The notes: generated from the sequence alone by a model not told the origin. Counted from the first letter of the stretch, positions 1 through 9,682 are shown. The stretch is 64,000 bases of DNA from Microbulbifer agarilyticus (GCF_019800665.1 NZ_JAHVKO010000002.1:62001-126000); one strand, 5' to 3'. Made by a program: numbers and translations.

Positions 1-1
1 A

Positions 2-184
2 GACAATGTGCAGGCTCAACACATTGCCGAAAAGATCGACTGCGCACTCAAAAATACGCAGTTGCTTAGTGACTTCGAACCTCTATTCCAACAAGCTGCC
101 GAAAGCTTCACGCTGGACGCTATGGGCAGAGCGACCTGGGATGTATACACCCAACTTATCCCGGAAGCGGTAGCCTCCCAGTAA
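2..184 (+). CDS. C-terminal end of a probable glycosyltransferase (partial)
   Basis: An open frame enters from the left edge and stops at TAA 182-184, giving about 60 residues. The tail is helical and acidic, with a segment like FTLDAMGRATWDVYTQLI, which resembles the last helix of GT4-family glycosyltransferases (the usual 'F..E.M...T..VY' ending). It converges on another glycosyltransferase gene, so the edge probably cuts a surface-glycan cluster. The catalytic part is outside the window, so the family call is an inference from the tail and context only. Confidence 0.5.
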   Translation, partial: DNVQAQHIAEKIDCALKNTQLLSDFEPLFQQAAESFTLDAMGRATWDVYTQLIPEAVASQ

Positions 185-204
185 GCTACTCGGAGATAAC
201 CCCT

Positions 205-1380
205 CTAGGAAACTCCGTTCACCTTATGGAACCAATCCACCGCACGCGCACCGGTTTCTTCGAGGCTGAACCCACTGAAGTCGATCGCCTCAGGCTCGTG
301 CAGAATCGCCAAACATCTTGCTACAAGGTGTTCGTCCAAATCGCGACACTTAGCAACATCCTCACCTTCTGCAGTCAAACTCTGGGGTAGCCCCTGAGGA
401 AAGCACTGTTGCAACACCTCCGCCCCCGGCCCACCGAGCGTTACTGCGGGGCATCCCATTGCGAGCGCTTCAGAAACCACCCGGCCGTCGGCATATAATG
501 GGTCCGCCAGTTCAAAGGTAATGCGCGCGCTGGCATAAAGTTCGCGCATATCTCTGCGCGGCCCGAGAAATACGACATGTTCGGCAAGCCCCATGGACTC
601 CGCTCGCCGTTCGAGTTCGCGAGCAAATTTTTCCTGCCCCGGTACAACCTCACCCACTACTAGACCAAACAGGTCTTCACGCTTCTGCTTCAGCTGAGCG
701 AGCAGCTCCAGAAATTTGTCCTGCCCTCTTCCCGGACCAATTTCTCCAGGCAATAGCAGCCAGCTTCTTCCCTCGAGCTGAGGATAGTTATTAAGCAGGC
801 GCTGCTGCCAATGTCCCGACACGGGAGCGCGTCGATCCAATTCTCGTACGTTTACTCCGCGATAAAGGTGGCGCACGGTAAATGGCTTGGGCGAACCTTC
901 AGGGTCGGCAAGCGGTATCTCGAAGCGCTTTGACAAGCGTCGGGCAAGATCCTGTGAGGCAGTAAAAACCAGCTCGCCACGGGCAACGGCGCCCTTCATC
1001 CAGCCTCCCCCAAAGATACCCCCTTGTGGCCATCGATGAAGGAAAGTAATCAGACGCGGGCGCGCGGCCTCTGGAAGTGCCTGCCAAATCTTCCACCCAT
1101 GCCAACTGCACAGGCTATCGCGGCACAACAACACATCGGCCTGTAAGGACTCCAGCTGCTTCCGCACCTTGCGGTGCAGCCGGCCATTAATCAAACCCTT
1201 GCGGTGCACAGGCAGCTCAAAATGCTGGCAATTATGTAAAGTCAGGCGAGACACTAGAGAACCCCCGGAAGAAATCACCGAAGATTCATGACCTTGCCGG
1301 GCCATTTCTTGGGCAAATTCAAGGGCTTCTTGCGCTAACTTGCCGCCTTCCATCGACGGTACCACCTGAACAATTCGCAT
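205..1380 (-). CDS. Glycosyltransferase, GT4-like
   Basis: A 391-residue GT-B fold glycosyltransferase. The N-terminus reads MRIVQVVPSMEGG, the usual nucleotide-sugar glycosyltransferase opening, followed by a Rossmann-like half. The C-terminal half carries the donor-site pattern (LLLPGEIGPGRGQDKFLELL near residue 200 and SEALAMGCPAVTLGG near 330). The frame stays open upstream to about 1533, but the ATG at 1380 has a GGAG box eight bases before it and starts the conserved domain, so the upstream 51 residues are unlikely to be translated. It probably adds a sugar to LPS core or another surface glycan; donor and acceptor cannot be read from the sequence. Confidence 0.8.
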   Translation of the reverse strand: MRIVQVVPSMEGGKLAQEALEFAQEMARQGHESSVISSGGSLVSRLTLHNCQHFELPVHRKGLINGRLHRKVRKQLESLQADVLLCRDSLCSWHGWKIWQALPEAARPRLITFLHRWPQGGIFGGGWMKGAVARGELVFTASQDLARRLSKRFEIPLADPEGSPKPFTVRHLYRGVNVRELDRRAPVSGHWQQRLLNNYPQLEGRSWLLLPGEIGPGRGQDKFLELLAQLKQKREDLFGLVVGEVVPGQEKFARELERRAESMGLAEHVVFLGPRRDMRELYASARITFELADPLYADGRVVSEALAMGCPAVTLGGPGAEVLQQCFPQGLPQSLTAEGEDVAKCRDLDEHLVARCLAILHEPEAIDFSGFSLEETGARAVDWFHKVNGVS

Positions 1381-1600
1381 GTTTCTCCATTCCCGCACAT
1401 CGTTCTTTACATGTGGTTTATTGTACCGCTGAATTATGCGCCAGAACGCACAAATTTCATTTTCCCGGCGCGGTTCACAAAACGCACGCCAACTAATCGC
1501 GCATAACGGTACAATGTCGTTAACACAAATCACGAGGCTGGCTGGTTAAATACAAACCAAAAAGTAAATTGGCAAACAGATAAGCAAATGGAAATAGCTT

Positions 1601-2545
1601 ATGAATAATCACTCTCCCACTATCGGTACTCGACTTTACGCCCAACTAGTAAGTTTGGCGCTTTGGCAAAAAACCATTTGGGTTCTGGCGGCCTTATTCT
1701 TGCTGCAGGCACATACTGCCCAGGCGGCTAGTGATCGCGGGCTGTTACTGGAGGCTCAGAAGGATGGGCAAACCGTCTACCTGTTGGGCTCAATTCATTT
1801 GGCCGACAAAAGTTTTTACCCTTTGCGGGAGGAAATTGAGCGCGCCTACAAAAGCAGCGATGCCCTGGTTGTTGAAGCAGACATTCTCGCCATGGAATCT
1901 AATGCCGCCCTGCAAATGCAGGTCATGCAAGAGTCGGTCTACCCCCCTGGCGAACAGCTTAAAGACAACGTATCACCAGAAGTCTACGGCCAGCTATTGG
2001 AATGGCTGAACCAGCGACAAATTCCTGAAGCCAGTTTCAGCCGACTGCGTCCGGCCATTGCGATGATTACCCTGAGCCTGATTGAGATGCAGGCGAGAGG
2101 GCTCGATCCCAAAGCAGGTATTGATCGGCACTTCCTGAGTCAGGCACATCGCAACAATACGCAAATACTGGAGCTGGAGAGTGTGCTTGGGCAGATCCAA
2201 ATGCTAAACAGCCTGGACAACCCGGAGCTCTATTTGCAGCAAACCCTTGAACAACTCTCCGATATGGACAGTTTTGTACCGCGGATAACCAGCGCCTGGA
2301 AGAGTGGCGACCAGGAGAAAATCTACGATCTGGTAATCCGTGAAGGACTGGATGAGCATCCGGAATACGGCCCCTTATACGAGTTGCTGTTTTACAAGCG
2401 CAACCAGGATATGGCAAAAAAAATACAGGACTTGAGCGGCCAGCATAACACCCTGTTTGTGGTGGTTGGTGCGGGGCACCTGGTAGGAGAAAAGTCCATC
2501 ACCGAACTGCTCGAACAAGACGGCTTCACTGTAAAACAAATTTAA
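1601..2545 (+). CDS. TraB/GumN (TIKI-like) family protein
   Basis: A 314-residue exported protein of the TraB/GumN superfamily. A hydrophobic segment at about residues 26-43 ending in AQA looks like a signal peptide. The two family GxxH motifs are present: GSIH at 63-66 and GAGH at 290-293, with a conserved Glu in VVEADI between them. Animal members (TIKI) are metalloproteases; bacterial members are largely uncharacterised, so a periplasmic metal-dependent hydrolase is only a family inference. It stands alone, with 60 bases to the porin gene downstream on the same strand. Confidence 0.8.
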   Translation: MNNHSPTIGTRLYAQLVSLALWQKTIWVLAALFLLQAHTAQAASDRGLLLEAQKDGQTVYLLGSIHLADKSFYPLREEIERAYKSSDALVVEADILAMESNAALQMQVMQESVYPPGEQLKDNVSPEVYGQLLEWLNQRQIPEASFSRLRPAIAMITLSLIEMQARGLDPKAGIDRHFLSQAHRNNTQILELESVLGQIQMLNSLDNPELYLQQTLEQLSDMDSFVPRITSAWKSGDQEKIYDLVIREGLDEHPEYGPLYELLFYKRNQDMAKKIQDLSGQHNTLFVVVGAGHLVGEKSITELLEQDGFTVKQI

Positions 2546-2624
2546 CCCCCTTTTAAACTCCTGGCACACCGCTGCTTTCCAGGCCGACTAAACTGCATCC
2601 AATTGGTTGCAAAGGAATGGCGCG

Positions 2625-3902
2625 GTGTCCACTCTCACCCCTCTTTACCCTATCAATCGCACTTCAATGATCACGCCCAGCCTCCTGGTGGCGGGAGCAT
2701 TGCTGTCTGGTGCAGCTACTAGCATGGCAGACGAAGCGGAAACCAAAGGCGGGCTGAAAATCACGTCTGACGACGGTAATTTCTCCGCATCCCTCGGCGG
2801 GCGCATCCATTTTGACACCTACCTCTTTGATACTGATATTGAAGATCCTGTCAGCACCACAGATTTTCGTCGGGCGCGGATTACCCTGAAAGGCAATATC
2901 TACGACTGGAAATACGTGCTCGAACAGGATTTTGCCGGCGGTTCCACGGGGCGGGGATTTCGCGACGTTTTTATCGCGCATGAGTTTCTCAATGGTGAAG
3001 TGCGCATTGGACAGTTCAAGCCGTTTCGCTCCATGGCGGAAATGACCAGCTCCAATGAAATTACCATGCTCGAGCGCCCCTTCTCGAGCGCCACGGGGCT
3101 ATACGAGGGCTTCCAGTTCCAACAGGGAATTGGTTGGACGGGAGTGCTGGACTGTTTCACTCTAGGGCTGATGGCATTTAACCTGCGCGACGCGGGCACC
3201 GCCCGTAATGAAGGGGTTGGCGCCGCTGGCCGCCTCGCCTGGCACCCAATCAACACCGATCACGCAACGCTCCACCTGGGTACCGCATTCAATTTTGAAA
3301 ACCCAAACCAGGACTCCAAAGATATTGCCGCCGAAGCCGATTATGCCGGGCGCCGCGGCCCATCACAGCTGATTGCCCTCAGCCCCGGCGAATTTGGTGA
3401 CGATGTCTCTACCGTGTCGGTGGAACTCGCAGGCAGCTATGGCCCAGTCTATTTTCAATCGGAGTTTGTGGTTGGCGATTTCGAAGCCGACTACTACCTG
3501 TCTGAGCTCGATTTCGAAGACGAGTTCGGCGCACCTCCCCCTTTCCTCTGCGACCCGGATTTAGGGTGCTATATCGATGATCAGCATGTACGCACCTGGT
3601 ACATTCAGGGCAGCTGGATGATCACCGGTGAGCACAAAACCTACAAAGAAAAGCGCGGCGCCTTTAATTCCGCCAAACCATCAGGCAATGGCCTCTGGGG
3701 TGGCGCTTGGGAACTCACTGCCCGTTACGACACCATGCAAAACCGGGACATCTACAAACTGGAAGCCAACAGTGCTCAGATCGGCCTAAATTATTACGCC
3801 AATCGCAACGTACGCGTGATGTTGAACCTAATTTTCGGTGACGACGAGTTTACCGATGACAACACCAATCAACTGGGCCTCCGGGTACAGATGGCCTGGT
3901 AA
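2625..3902 (+). CDS. OprO/OprP-type porin
   Basis: An outer-membrane beta-barrel porin of the phosphate-selective OprO/OprP family, 425 residues from GTG 2625. That GTG has AAAGGA eight bases upstream; a TTG at 2607 and an ATG at 2667 are also in frame. A hydrophobic leader ends near ATSMA. The mature part shows the typical family stretches: LGGRIHFDTYLFD, DFRRARITLKGNIYDWKY, and RIGQFKPF followed by the ERPF segment. The C-terminus ends in alternating residues with a terminal aromatic (QMAW), as expected for BAM recognition. Phosphate versus polyphosphate or other anion preference cannot be read. A perfect palindromic terminator follows. Confidence 0.87.
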   Translation: MSTLTPLYPINRTSMITPSLLVAGALLSGAATSMADEAETKGGLKITSDDGNFSASLGGRIHFDTYLFDTDIEDPVSTTDFRRARITLKGNIYDWKYVLEQDFAGGSTGRGFRDVFIAHEFLNGEVRIGQFKPFRSMAEMTSSNEITMLERPFSSATGLYEGFQFQQGIGWTGVLDCFTLGLMAFNLRDAGTARNEGVGAAGRLAWHPINTDHATLHLGTAFNFENPNQDSKDIAAEADYAGRRGPSQLIALSPGEFGDDVSTVSVELAGSYGPVYFQSEFVVGDFEADYYLSELDFEDEFGAPPPFLCDPDLGCYIDDQHVRTWYIQGSWMITGEHKTYKEKRGAFNSAKPSGNGLWGGAWELTARYDTMQNRDIYKLEANSAQIGLNYYANRNVRVMLNLIFGDDEFTDDNTNQLGLRVQMAW

Positions 3903-3924
3903 GCACCCCAATTTCCCGCAAACA

Positions 3925-3954
3925 AAAAAGCGAGCCAATTGGCTCGCTTTTTTG
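3925..3954. terminator. Bidirectional rho-independent terminator
   Basis: A perfect palindrome: six A, GCGAGCC, AATT, GGCTCGC, six T. It sits between the converging porin and ferredoxin oxidoreductase genes and can end transcription from either side. Confidence 0.9.
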
Positions 3955-3969
3955 TCACACACAACCTCG

Positions 3970-6900
3970 TTAACCGACCTGCTGCGCCTTGGCGGGATCA
4001 AACACCTCCACCGAGGATCCGCCCGGCACACTCGCCTGCGGGTCATAGAAGCGCTGCAGCGCGATGTTGCGGGCTTCGTGAGCAAGTTCTACGTTTTCCT
4101 CTTTGATCAGCCCGTAACCACGAATCTGATCGGGGTAACGCAGCAATTCGAGCGCCGCGGCGTGGTTCTCAGCGCTCAGACGCCCCACCACTTCGTCGAC
4201 AATCTTTTCGTACTCGCTAATTAAGCCGCGCTCCATCTTGCGCTCTTCGGTGTAACCGAAAATATCCAGCATACTACCGCGCAGGAAACGCAGCTTGGAC
4301 AAGACGGAAAATGCCTTGTGCATCCAGCCACCGAATTTCATTTTACGCGGACGCCCCAGGTTCTCATCAAACCGGCTAAGCAGTGGCGGCGCCAGGTTGA
4401 ATTCGAGTTCGAAGTCACCGGCAAAATTTTCCTGCAGAGACTGGATAAAACGGCCATCGCTATACAGGCGCGCCACTTCATATTCATCTTTGTAAGCCAG
4501 TAGCTTCGCATAGTTGCGTGCAACAACCTCCGCCAACGCTTCACTGCCCGGCACCTTGAGAATCTCCGCGGCTTTAACCTTGTCCACCAGGTTGCGATAG
4601 CGACGAGCGAGCGCTGCGTTCTGATAGCCAGTAAGATGCTCCATCCGGTGCGCGACAATTTCCTCCAGCCCCTGGGGCAAGATTGTCTCTTCTTGCTTAA
4701 ACAGCAAGGCATCCAGTGCTTCGCGATCTGCGGCCGCCAGACGCCCGGCGGCCAACCCCTGCAAGTTACCTTCAACCGCAACGCCATTCAGTCGAATGGT
4801 TTCCTGAATCGCCGCAAGCCCCAGTGGAATCAGGCCTTTCTGCCAGGCAAAACCGAGCATGAAAATATTTGCTGCAAGGGTGTCGCCGAGGGCGGCCTTG
4901 GTGAGATTGTGCCCCTCCACCACGTTGAGTTCTTTCACTGCGTCCTTGATGGTATCCAATACCGCCTGGGGAGAATGGATATCCTCGCGGTCCAGAACCG
5001 ATGCGGCGGTCGGGCTCAGGTGGGTATTTACCACGGCGCGGCTGAGCGTCTCATCCAGCTTCGCCAGGCTTGCAGACAGGTTACCCGCCGCAATCAGGTC
5101 ACATGCCATCAGCGCGTCCGCCCGGCCATCGGAAATCCGCACGGCCTTGAGCGACTCGGGGCGGTTGGCAAAGCGCACGTGGGAGTAAACCGCCCCGCCC
5201 TTCTGCGCCAGACCGGTCTGATCCAGTGTACTGCACGCCTTACCCTCGATATGCGCCGCCATCGCCAGCAAGGCACCAATGGTGACAACACCGGTACCGC
5301 CAACACCGGTGACCAGCAGGTTATAGGGTTCGTCCAGGTCTGGCAGTTCGGGGGCAGGTAGTTTTTCTGCCGCATCAAATAGGGCATCGCCCACGCCGGC
5401 GCGCTTATTCAGCTTGCCACCTTTGACGGTGACAAACGACGGGCAGAAACCATTTACGCAGGACATATCCTGGTTACAGGATGTCTGGTTGATACGGCGC
5501 TTGTCGCCAAGGGGGGTGGTGACTTTTTCTACCGCAATACAGCTCGACTGAGTGACGCAATCACCGCAGCCCTCACACACCAGTTCGTTGATAAACGGGC
5601 GTCCCTCGGCCTTGGGTAACAGGCCGCGCTTACGCTTGCGGCGCAGCTCAGTGGCACAGGTCTGGTCGTAAATAATCACGGTACAGCCGAGCTCTTCGCG
5701 CAGCTCCTTCATGACCGCCGGCATATGGTCGCGGTGGCGAATTTCCACTTCCGCAGGGAAGCTCAGCGCGCCTTTGTATTTGTCGGTGTCGTCCATCACC
5801 AGCACAACGCGCTTGACCCCTTCTGCCAATACCTGGCGGCAGATCATATCCGGATGCAGCTCCCCATCGTGGGGCTGGCCACCGGTCATGGCCACGGCGT
5901 CGTTAAACAGAATCTTGTAGGTAATATTGACCTTGGCTGCGACGGAAGCGCGGATCGCGAGAATTCCGGAGTGGAAGTAGGTTCCGTCACCGAGATTCAC
6001 AAACACATGCGGCTCACTGGTGAAGGCGGCCTGCCCAATCCAGTTCACACCCTCGGCGCCCATTTGGGTAAAGGTGAAGGTTTCACGATCCAGCCACTGG
6101 GCCATGTAGTGACAACCAATACCGGCAAGTGCCCGGCTGCCTTCCGGCACACGGGTCGAGCGGTTGTGCGGGCAGCCGGCGCAGAACATCGGCAGGCGGG
6201 CCACACTGGAGCCGGCCTGTGCGGAAATACGTTCGGCCAATGCATCCAACCGCATCAGACGATGCTTGGCGCGCTCGTTGAGATTGTCTTCACCCAGCAG
6301 ATACCCGAGCACTTGTGCCACAACCGCCGGTGACAGCTCACCGTACATGGGCAGCAGCGGCTTATCGTGTTCGTCGACCTTGCCGAGAATACGCGGGAAA
6401 TGCGGGTCGCGCAGGTGCACGTTGTACAGCTCTTCCTTCAGCTGCACTTCCATCAGGCTGCGCTTTTCTTCCAAAACCAGAAGCGAATCGAGGCCGCGGG
6501 CGAATTCCTGAATTCCGGGTACATCCAGCGGATAGGTCATACCGACCTTGAGGATACGAATACCCAGCTCGCGGGCACGGGCTTCATCGATGCCCATGTC
6601 TTCAAATGCCTGCATCAAGTCCAGATGCGCTTTACCGGCAGTCACAATACCCAGCGTCGCGCCTGGATTATCCAGCACCAGCTTGTTGAGCTGGTTGGCG
6701 CGGGCAAATGCCAGTGCTGCTGGACGTTTGTAGCGCCACAGGCGCTCTTCCTGCTCCAGCGGATTGTCTTGCTTGCGGATGTTCAGACCGCCTGGCGGGC
6801 GCTCGATTTCGGGATATTCGAAGGATACCCCCGCCGGGTCCACCTCGACGGTGGAGGCGCTGTCCATGTTCTCGGCCAGGGTAATCATCGCCACCCAGCA

Positions 6901-7566
6901 ACCACTGAAGCGCGACAACTCCAGCCCGTACAAACCGTAATCCAGTACTTCCTGCACAGTGGAGGGGTTCAGCACCGGAATATGCATGTCGACAAAGGCG
7001 AATTCGGACTGCCCAGGATAAGACGATGACTTACAACCGTGGTCGTCACCTGCAATGATCAGCGCTCCGCCTTTCGGCGAGGAGCCGGCCGCATTGGCGT
7101 GACGGAACGCATCACAGGAGCGGTCAACCCCGGGGGTTTTGCCGTACCAGATACCGCAGACGCCATCGACCTCGGCACCTTCAAACAAGCCAACCTGCTG
7201 GGAGCCCCAGACGGAAGTGGCCGCCAGTTCTTCGTTTACACCGGGGGTGAAGCGAATGTTGTATTCATCCAGCATTTTCTTGGCACGTGCCAGCTGCTGG
7301 TCGTAACCGCCAAGGGGAGATCCACGGTAACCGGAAATAAACGTGGCGGTGTTGAGGCCGCGCGCGGAATCGACCCGCATCTGGTCGATGGGCAGACGCA
7401 CCAGCGCCTGAATGCCGGACAACAGAACCCGCCCCTTGAGGGTGGTGTACCGATCGTCGAGAGACACCGAAGATTCAGCAACCTTGTGATCGGTGATCGC
7501 CTGATCCTGAACCGTTTCCGCCTGAGATTCTGTTTTCGATCCAGACGCCACTTTCTGCTCGCTCAT
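3970..7566 (-). CDS. Indolepyruvate:ferredoxin oxidoreductase, fused alpha/beta/gamma
   Basis: A 1198-residue fused 2-ketoacid:ferredoxin oxidoreductase that oxidatively decarboxylates aryl- or branched-chain pyruvates to acyl-CoA while reducing ferredoxin. Domains in order: N-terminal pyrimidine-binding half (GYRGSPLGGYD near 80 and the PGVNEE segment), a CAGCPHNRST site, the TPP/Mg motif LGDGTYFHSG near 530, ferredoxin-like cysteines (CEGCGDC, then SCNQDMSCVNGFC), and a C-terminal gamma domain starting GVGGTGVVTIG. The frame is open to a TTG at 7689, but ATG 7566 gives the normal family length. It is divergent from an Lrp regulator, so amino-acid control is likely. Native substrate is uncertain. 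Confidence 0.93.
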   Translation of the reverse strand: MSEQKVASGSKTESQAETVQDQAITDHKVAESSVSLDDRYTTLKGRVLLSGIQALVRLPIDQMRVDSARGLNTATFISGYRGSPLGGYDQQLARAKKMLDEYNIRFTPGVNEELAATSVWGSQQVGLFEGAEVDGVCGIWYGKTPGVDRSCDAFRHANAAGSSPKGGALIIAGDDHGCKSSSYPGQSEFAFVDMHIPVLNPSTVQEVLDYGLYGLELSRFSGCWVAMITLAENMDSASTVEVDPAGVSFEYPEIERPPGGLNIRKQDNPLEQEERLWRYKRPAALAFARANQLNKLVLDNPGATLGIVTAGKAHLDLMQAFEDMGIDEARARELGIRILKVGMTYPLDVPGIQEFARGLDSLLVLEEKRSLMEVQLKEELYNVHLRDPHFPRILGKVDEHDKPLLPMYGELSPAVVAQVLGYLLGEDNLNERAKHRLMRLDALAERISAQAGSSVARLPMFCAGCPHNRSTRVPEGSRALAGIGCHYMAQWLDRETFTFTQMGAEGVNWIGQAAFTSEPHVFVNLGDGTYFHSGILAIRASVAAKVNITYKILFNDAVAMTGGQPHDGELHPDMICRQVLAEGVKRVVLVMDDTDKYKGALSFPAEVEIRHRDHMPAVMKELREELGCTVIIYDQTCATELRRKRKRGLLPKAEGRPFINELVCEGCGDCVTQSSCIAVEKVTTPLGDKRRINQTSCNQDMSCVNGFCPSFVTVKGGKLNKRAGVGDALFDAAEKLPAPELPDLDEPYNLLVTGVGGTGVVTIGALLAMAAHIEGKACSTLDQTGLAQKGGAVYSHVRFANRPESLKAVRISDGRADALMACDLIAAGNLSASLAKLDETLSRAVVNTHLSPTAASVLDREDIHSPQAVLDTIKDAVKELNVVEGHNLTKAALGDTLAANIFMLGFAWQKGLIPLGLAAIQETIRLNGVAVEGNLQGLAAGRLAAADREALDALLFKQEETILPQGLEEIVAHRMEHLTGYQNAALARRYRNLVDKVKAAEILKVPGSEALAEVVARNYAKLLAYKDEYEVARLYSDGRFIQSLQENFAGDFELEFNLAPPLLSRFDENLGRPRKMKFGGWMHKAFSVLSKLRFLRGSMLDIFGYTEERKMERGLISEYEKIVDEVVGRLSAENHAAALELLRYPDQIRGYGLIKEENVELAHEARNIALQRFYDPQASVPGGSSVEVFDPAKAQQVG

Positions 7567-7776
7567 ACGCCTACTTCTTCCCGCTGATCTGTGAAGCCCC
7601 GCCAGGTCTGCGGGCTTCCGGTAATTATTGTGATTCGGGGCGCTCGTCGCCGGTTTTGGCGCCAATTCATACGGGTCGTTTTCCGACAACCAGCGCTAGC
7701 GACGGCTTGGTCAGGTCATACTAGTGCTTAAAGCACATGGAAACATTGCTTTATTTACGGGTTTACACGTAAAATT

Positions 7777-7806
7777 ATGACAGCCATCTCGGCCAATAGA
7801 TAAAAT
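7777..7806 (+). promoter_or_regulatory. Candidate sigma-70 promoter of the Lrp gene, with dyad
   Basis: ATGACA (7777-7782), an 18-base spacer, then TAAAAT (7801-7806). The start codon at 7824 follows a short leader with ACAGGAG. Just upstream an inverted repeat TTTACG/CGTAAA (7754-7759 and 7768-7773) could be an Lrp-family site controlling both divergent genes. Read by eye only. Confidence 0.4.
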
Positions 7807-7823
7807 GTAGGACAGGAGTTTAT

Positions 7824-8294
7824 ATGAAGCGCTCAACCGACCTGGATGATTTCGACCGCAAGATCCTGCGGGCGCTACAGGAGAACGCCGATTATTCCAT
7901 GGCTGAGCTGGGAGACAAAGTGGGTCTTTCCCATACCCCATGCTGGCGTCGCATCAAGCGCCTAGAAGCCGAAGGTATCATCCGTGGGCGCGTCACCCTC
8001 CTGGATCCGCGTAAACTTGACCTAGGGGTCACAGTATACTGCTATGTCACCATACACAACCATGATGAAGATTCGTTGAACAATTTCGAATCGGCAGTGC
8101 AGGACGTCCAGGAAGTTGTGGAGTGTTACTCCACCAGTGGCGATAAAGATTATGTACTGCGCGTAGTGGTAGACAGTGTTGAGCATTACGAGCAACTACT
8201 CAAGCGCTCGCTGGTGCATCTGCCAAACGTGGCTTCGGTGAATTCGACCTTCGCACTGAAGCAGGTCAAATACACCACTCAGCTGCCGCTCTAA
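7824..8294 (+). CDS. Lrp/AsnC family transcriptional regulator
   Basis: A 156-residue feast/famine regulator. Residues 6-55 (LDDFDRKILRALQENADYSM... with GLSHTPCWRRIKRLE as recognition helix) form the winged HTH, and residues 70-150 the RAM effector domain (VVECYSTSGDKDYVLRVV is the typical RAM core). The start has ACAGGAG five bases upstream. It is divergently transcribed from the indolepyruvate oxidoreductase gene, the usual layout for a local Lrp paralogue controlling an amino-acid or keto-acid enzyme in response to that amino acid. The ligand is unknown. Confidence 0.93.
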   Translation: MKRSTDLDDFDRKILRALQENADYSMAELGDKVGLSHTPCWRRIKRLEAEGIIRGRVTLLDPRKLDLGVTVYCYVTIHNHDEDSLNNFESAVQDVQEVVECYSTSGDKDYVLRVVVDSVEHYEQLLKRSLVHLPNVASVNSTFALKQVKYTTQLPL

Positions 8295-8320
8295 TCGGGT
8301 TGCGGCCAGTGTCGGATGCC

Positions 8321-8345
8321 GGACCGGGACTCGTGTTCCCGGTCC
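8321..8345. other. Strong hairpin in a convergent gap
   Basis: GGACCGGGA and TCCCGGTCC form a perfect 9-bp stem with a 7-base loop, 27 bases after the Lrp stop. There is no T tract, so it is not a classical terminator, but it may protect mRNA 3' ends from both converging genes. Confidence 0.6.
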
Positions 8346-8426
8346 AGGCAAACCTGGCAGCCATCTCAAGAATATCGTGGTATTAGCCCAAAGCCATGCC
8401 GCCCTGACCGAGCAAGTCGGACAGAC

Positions 8427-8936
8427 TCAGCGAGCCTCGAGCCTCGCAACCACCTGCCCCAGGGCCTGCTCCAGATCCTGTCCATCACAATCCACGACAA
8501 TATCCGCATAACGGCGATACAGCGCCTGCCGCTCTTCGAACAGCTCTTCAAAGCTCTGCCCCGGCGCCTTGGCAATACCGCGGCTTTCATAATTGTGAAT
8601 ACGGCGGCGCAGCTCATCGGCGGAACAGTTCAGGAACACCGCAGGACCAAACTTCAGCAGGTTGCGCATCCCCTCTTCGCTGTACACCGCACTGCCACCG
8701 GTGGCTATCACATGATTGGGTAGCTCCGCCACGGCAATTACTTCCCCTTCGATACGACGCAGATTCAGGTAATCCGACTCGTTCATGATTTCCTGCAGCG
8801 TCTTGTCTTCCCGCAGCTGAATCAGTACATCTGTATCTACAAAGTCTTTGGCCAGCTCTTTCGCCAGCAATACCCCAAGGGTACTTTTGCCGGCCCCCGG
8901 CATACCAATCAGTACCACACTGCCCTGTTTATGCAT
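8427..8936 (-). CDS. Shikimate kinase-like protein
   Basis: A 169-residue P-loop kinase of the shikimate kinase family. Walker A is GMPGAGKST at 11-19, the substrate-side Asp pair DTD at 34-36, and the LRRIEGEVI segment at 59-67 matches the shikimate-binding Arg region. The lid and tail pattern EERQALYRRYADIVVD is also recognisable. Two departures are visible: the usual GGG loop reads GGS (80-82), and the normal 'ER.PLY' has Ala for Pro. It is not beside aroB, where the main aroK normally sits, and may be a paralogue with another sugar or cyclitol substrate. The ATG at 8936 starts the conserved fold; the frame stays open to 8999. Confidence 0.75.
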   Translation of the reverse strand: MHKQGSVVLIGMPGAGKSTLGVLLAKELAKDFVDTDVLIQLREDKTLQEIMNESDYLNLRRIEGEVIAVAELPNHVIATGGSAVYSEEGMRNLLKFGPAVFLNCSADELRRRIHNYESRGIAKAPGQSFEELFEERQALYRRYADIVVDCDGQDLEQALGQVVARLEAR

Positions 8937-8959
8937 TGTTATTCGACATCCAAACTGCG

Positions 8960-9682
8960 TTAATCCCCTCGCCGCGGCCATATCACTGACCTCAGCCACC
9001 CCAACAGGCTGTTACCTGTGAGCAGCATTTTATCTAATTCATCGAGATTGTGCGCCTGCCGGAAGCTATCGGCGAATAGTGCCTCCCGGGTAATCATGCG
9101 ACGGCGGGGGTTTATCTGCTTGATTTCACGGGCAGGATTGCCAGCAACAACCGTGTTTGCGGGAACATCTCGGGTAACCACACTGCCCGCCCCCACTACC
9201 GAATTATCTCCAATCGACACCCCCTTGCAGACAATCGCGCTGTCTCCGATCCAGACGTTGTTACCAATGGATATCGGTGCGGTGCAGCGAAACGGCCGCG
9301 TGCGATTGTACAGGCCGTGCCAATCCGAGTCGGAAATGTACACATTTGCCGCAAGCATACAGGCATCACCAAGGGTGATGGACTCGCCGGCGGAGATGCG
9401 CACACCCGGAGAAATCAGTACGTAGTCTCCGATGGCGATGTGGGCATCGCCTCCACGGTGCCCCATGGCAGTGAAGCGAATGCAGTTATCCGGAGTAGAA
9501 ATCAAATGGGGGAAGTTACCCAGACGAATATTATTGCCGAACACTTTCACCGAAGCCGGGTGCATAACTTCCGGCTCGTGTCCGATTGCGTCGAACTGGG
9601 GCAGCAAGAAGTGTCGGCAGCGCCAGTTGCGAAAATTCAGCAAAGCGCGCTTCAGCCAGTATGGTCTATGATCCTTTCGCAT
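8960..9682 (-). CDS. Hexapeptide-repeat acyltransferase (LbH fold)
   Basis: A 240-residue acyltransferase with the left-handed beta-helix of maltose/galactoside O-acetyltransferases. Hexapeptide turns run from about residue 82 ([29 protein letters not shown]) to 190 ([33 protein letters not shown]), followed by the family ending [13 protein letters not shown]. The catalytic His lies in [11 protein letters not shown]. It probably O-acetylates a sugar on a surface glycan. It lies 23 bases upstream of the kinase-like gene on the same strand, so the two are likely co-transcribed. The ribosome site is weak. Confidence 0.85.
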   Translation of the reverse strand: MRKDHRPYWLKRALLNFRNWRCRHFLLPQFDAIGHEPEVMHPASVKVFGNNIRLGNFPHLISTPDNCIRFTAMGHRGGDAHIAIGDYVLISPGVRISAGESITLGDACMLAANVYISDSDWHGLYNRTRPFRCTAPISIGNNVWIGDSAIVCKGVSIGDNSVVGAGSVVTRDVPANTVVAGNPAREIKQINPRRRMITREALFADSFRQAHNLDELDKMLLTGNSLLGWLRSVIWPRRGD

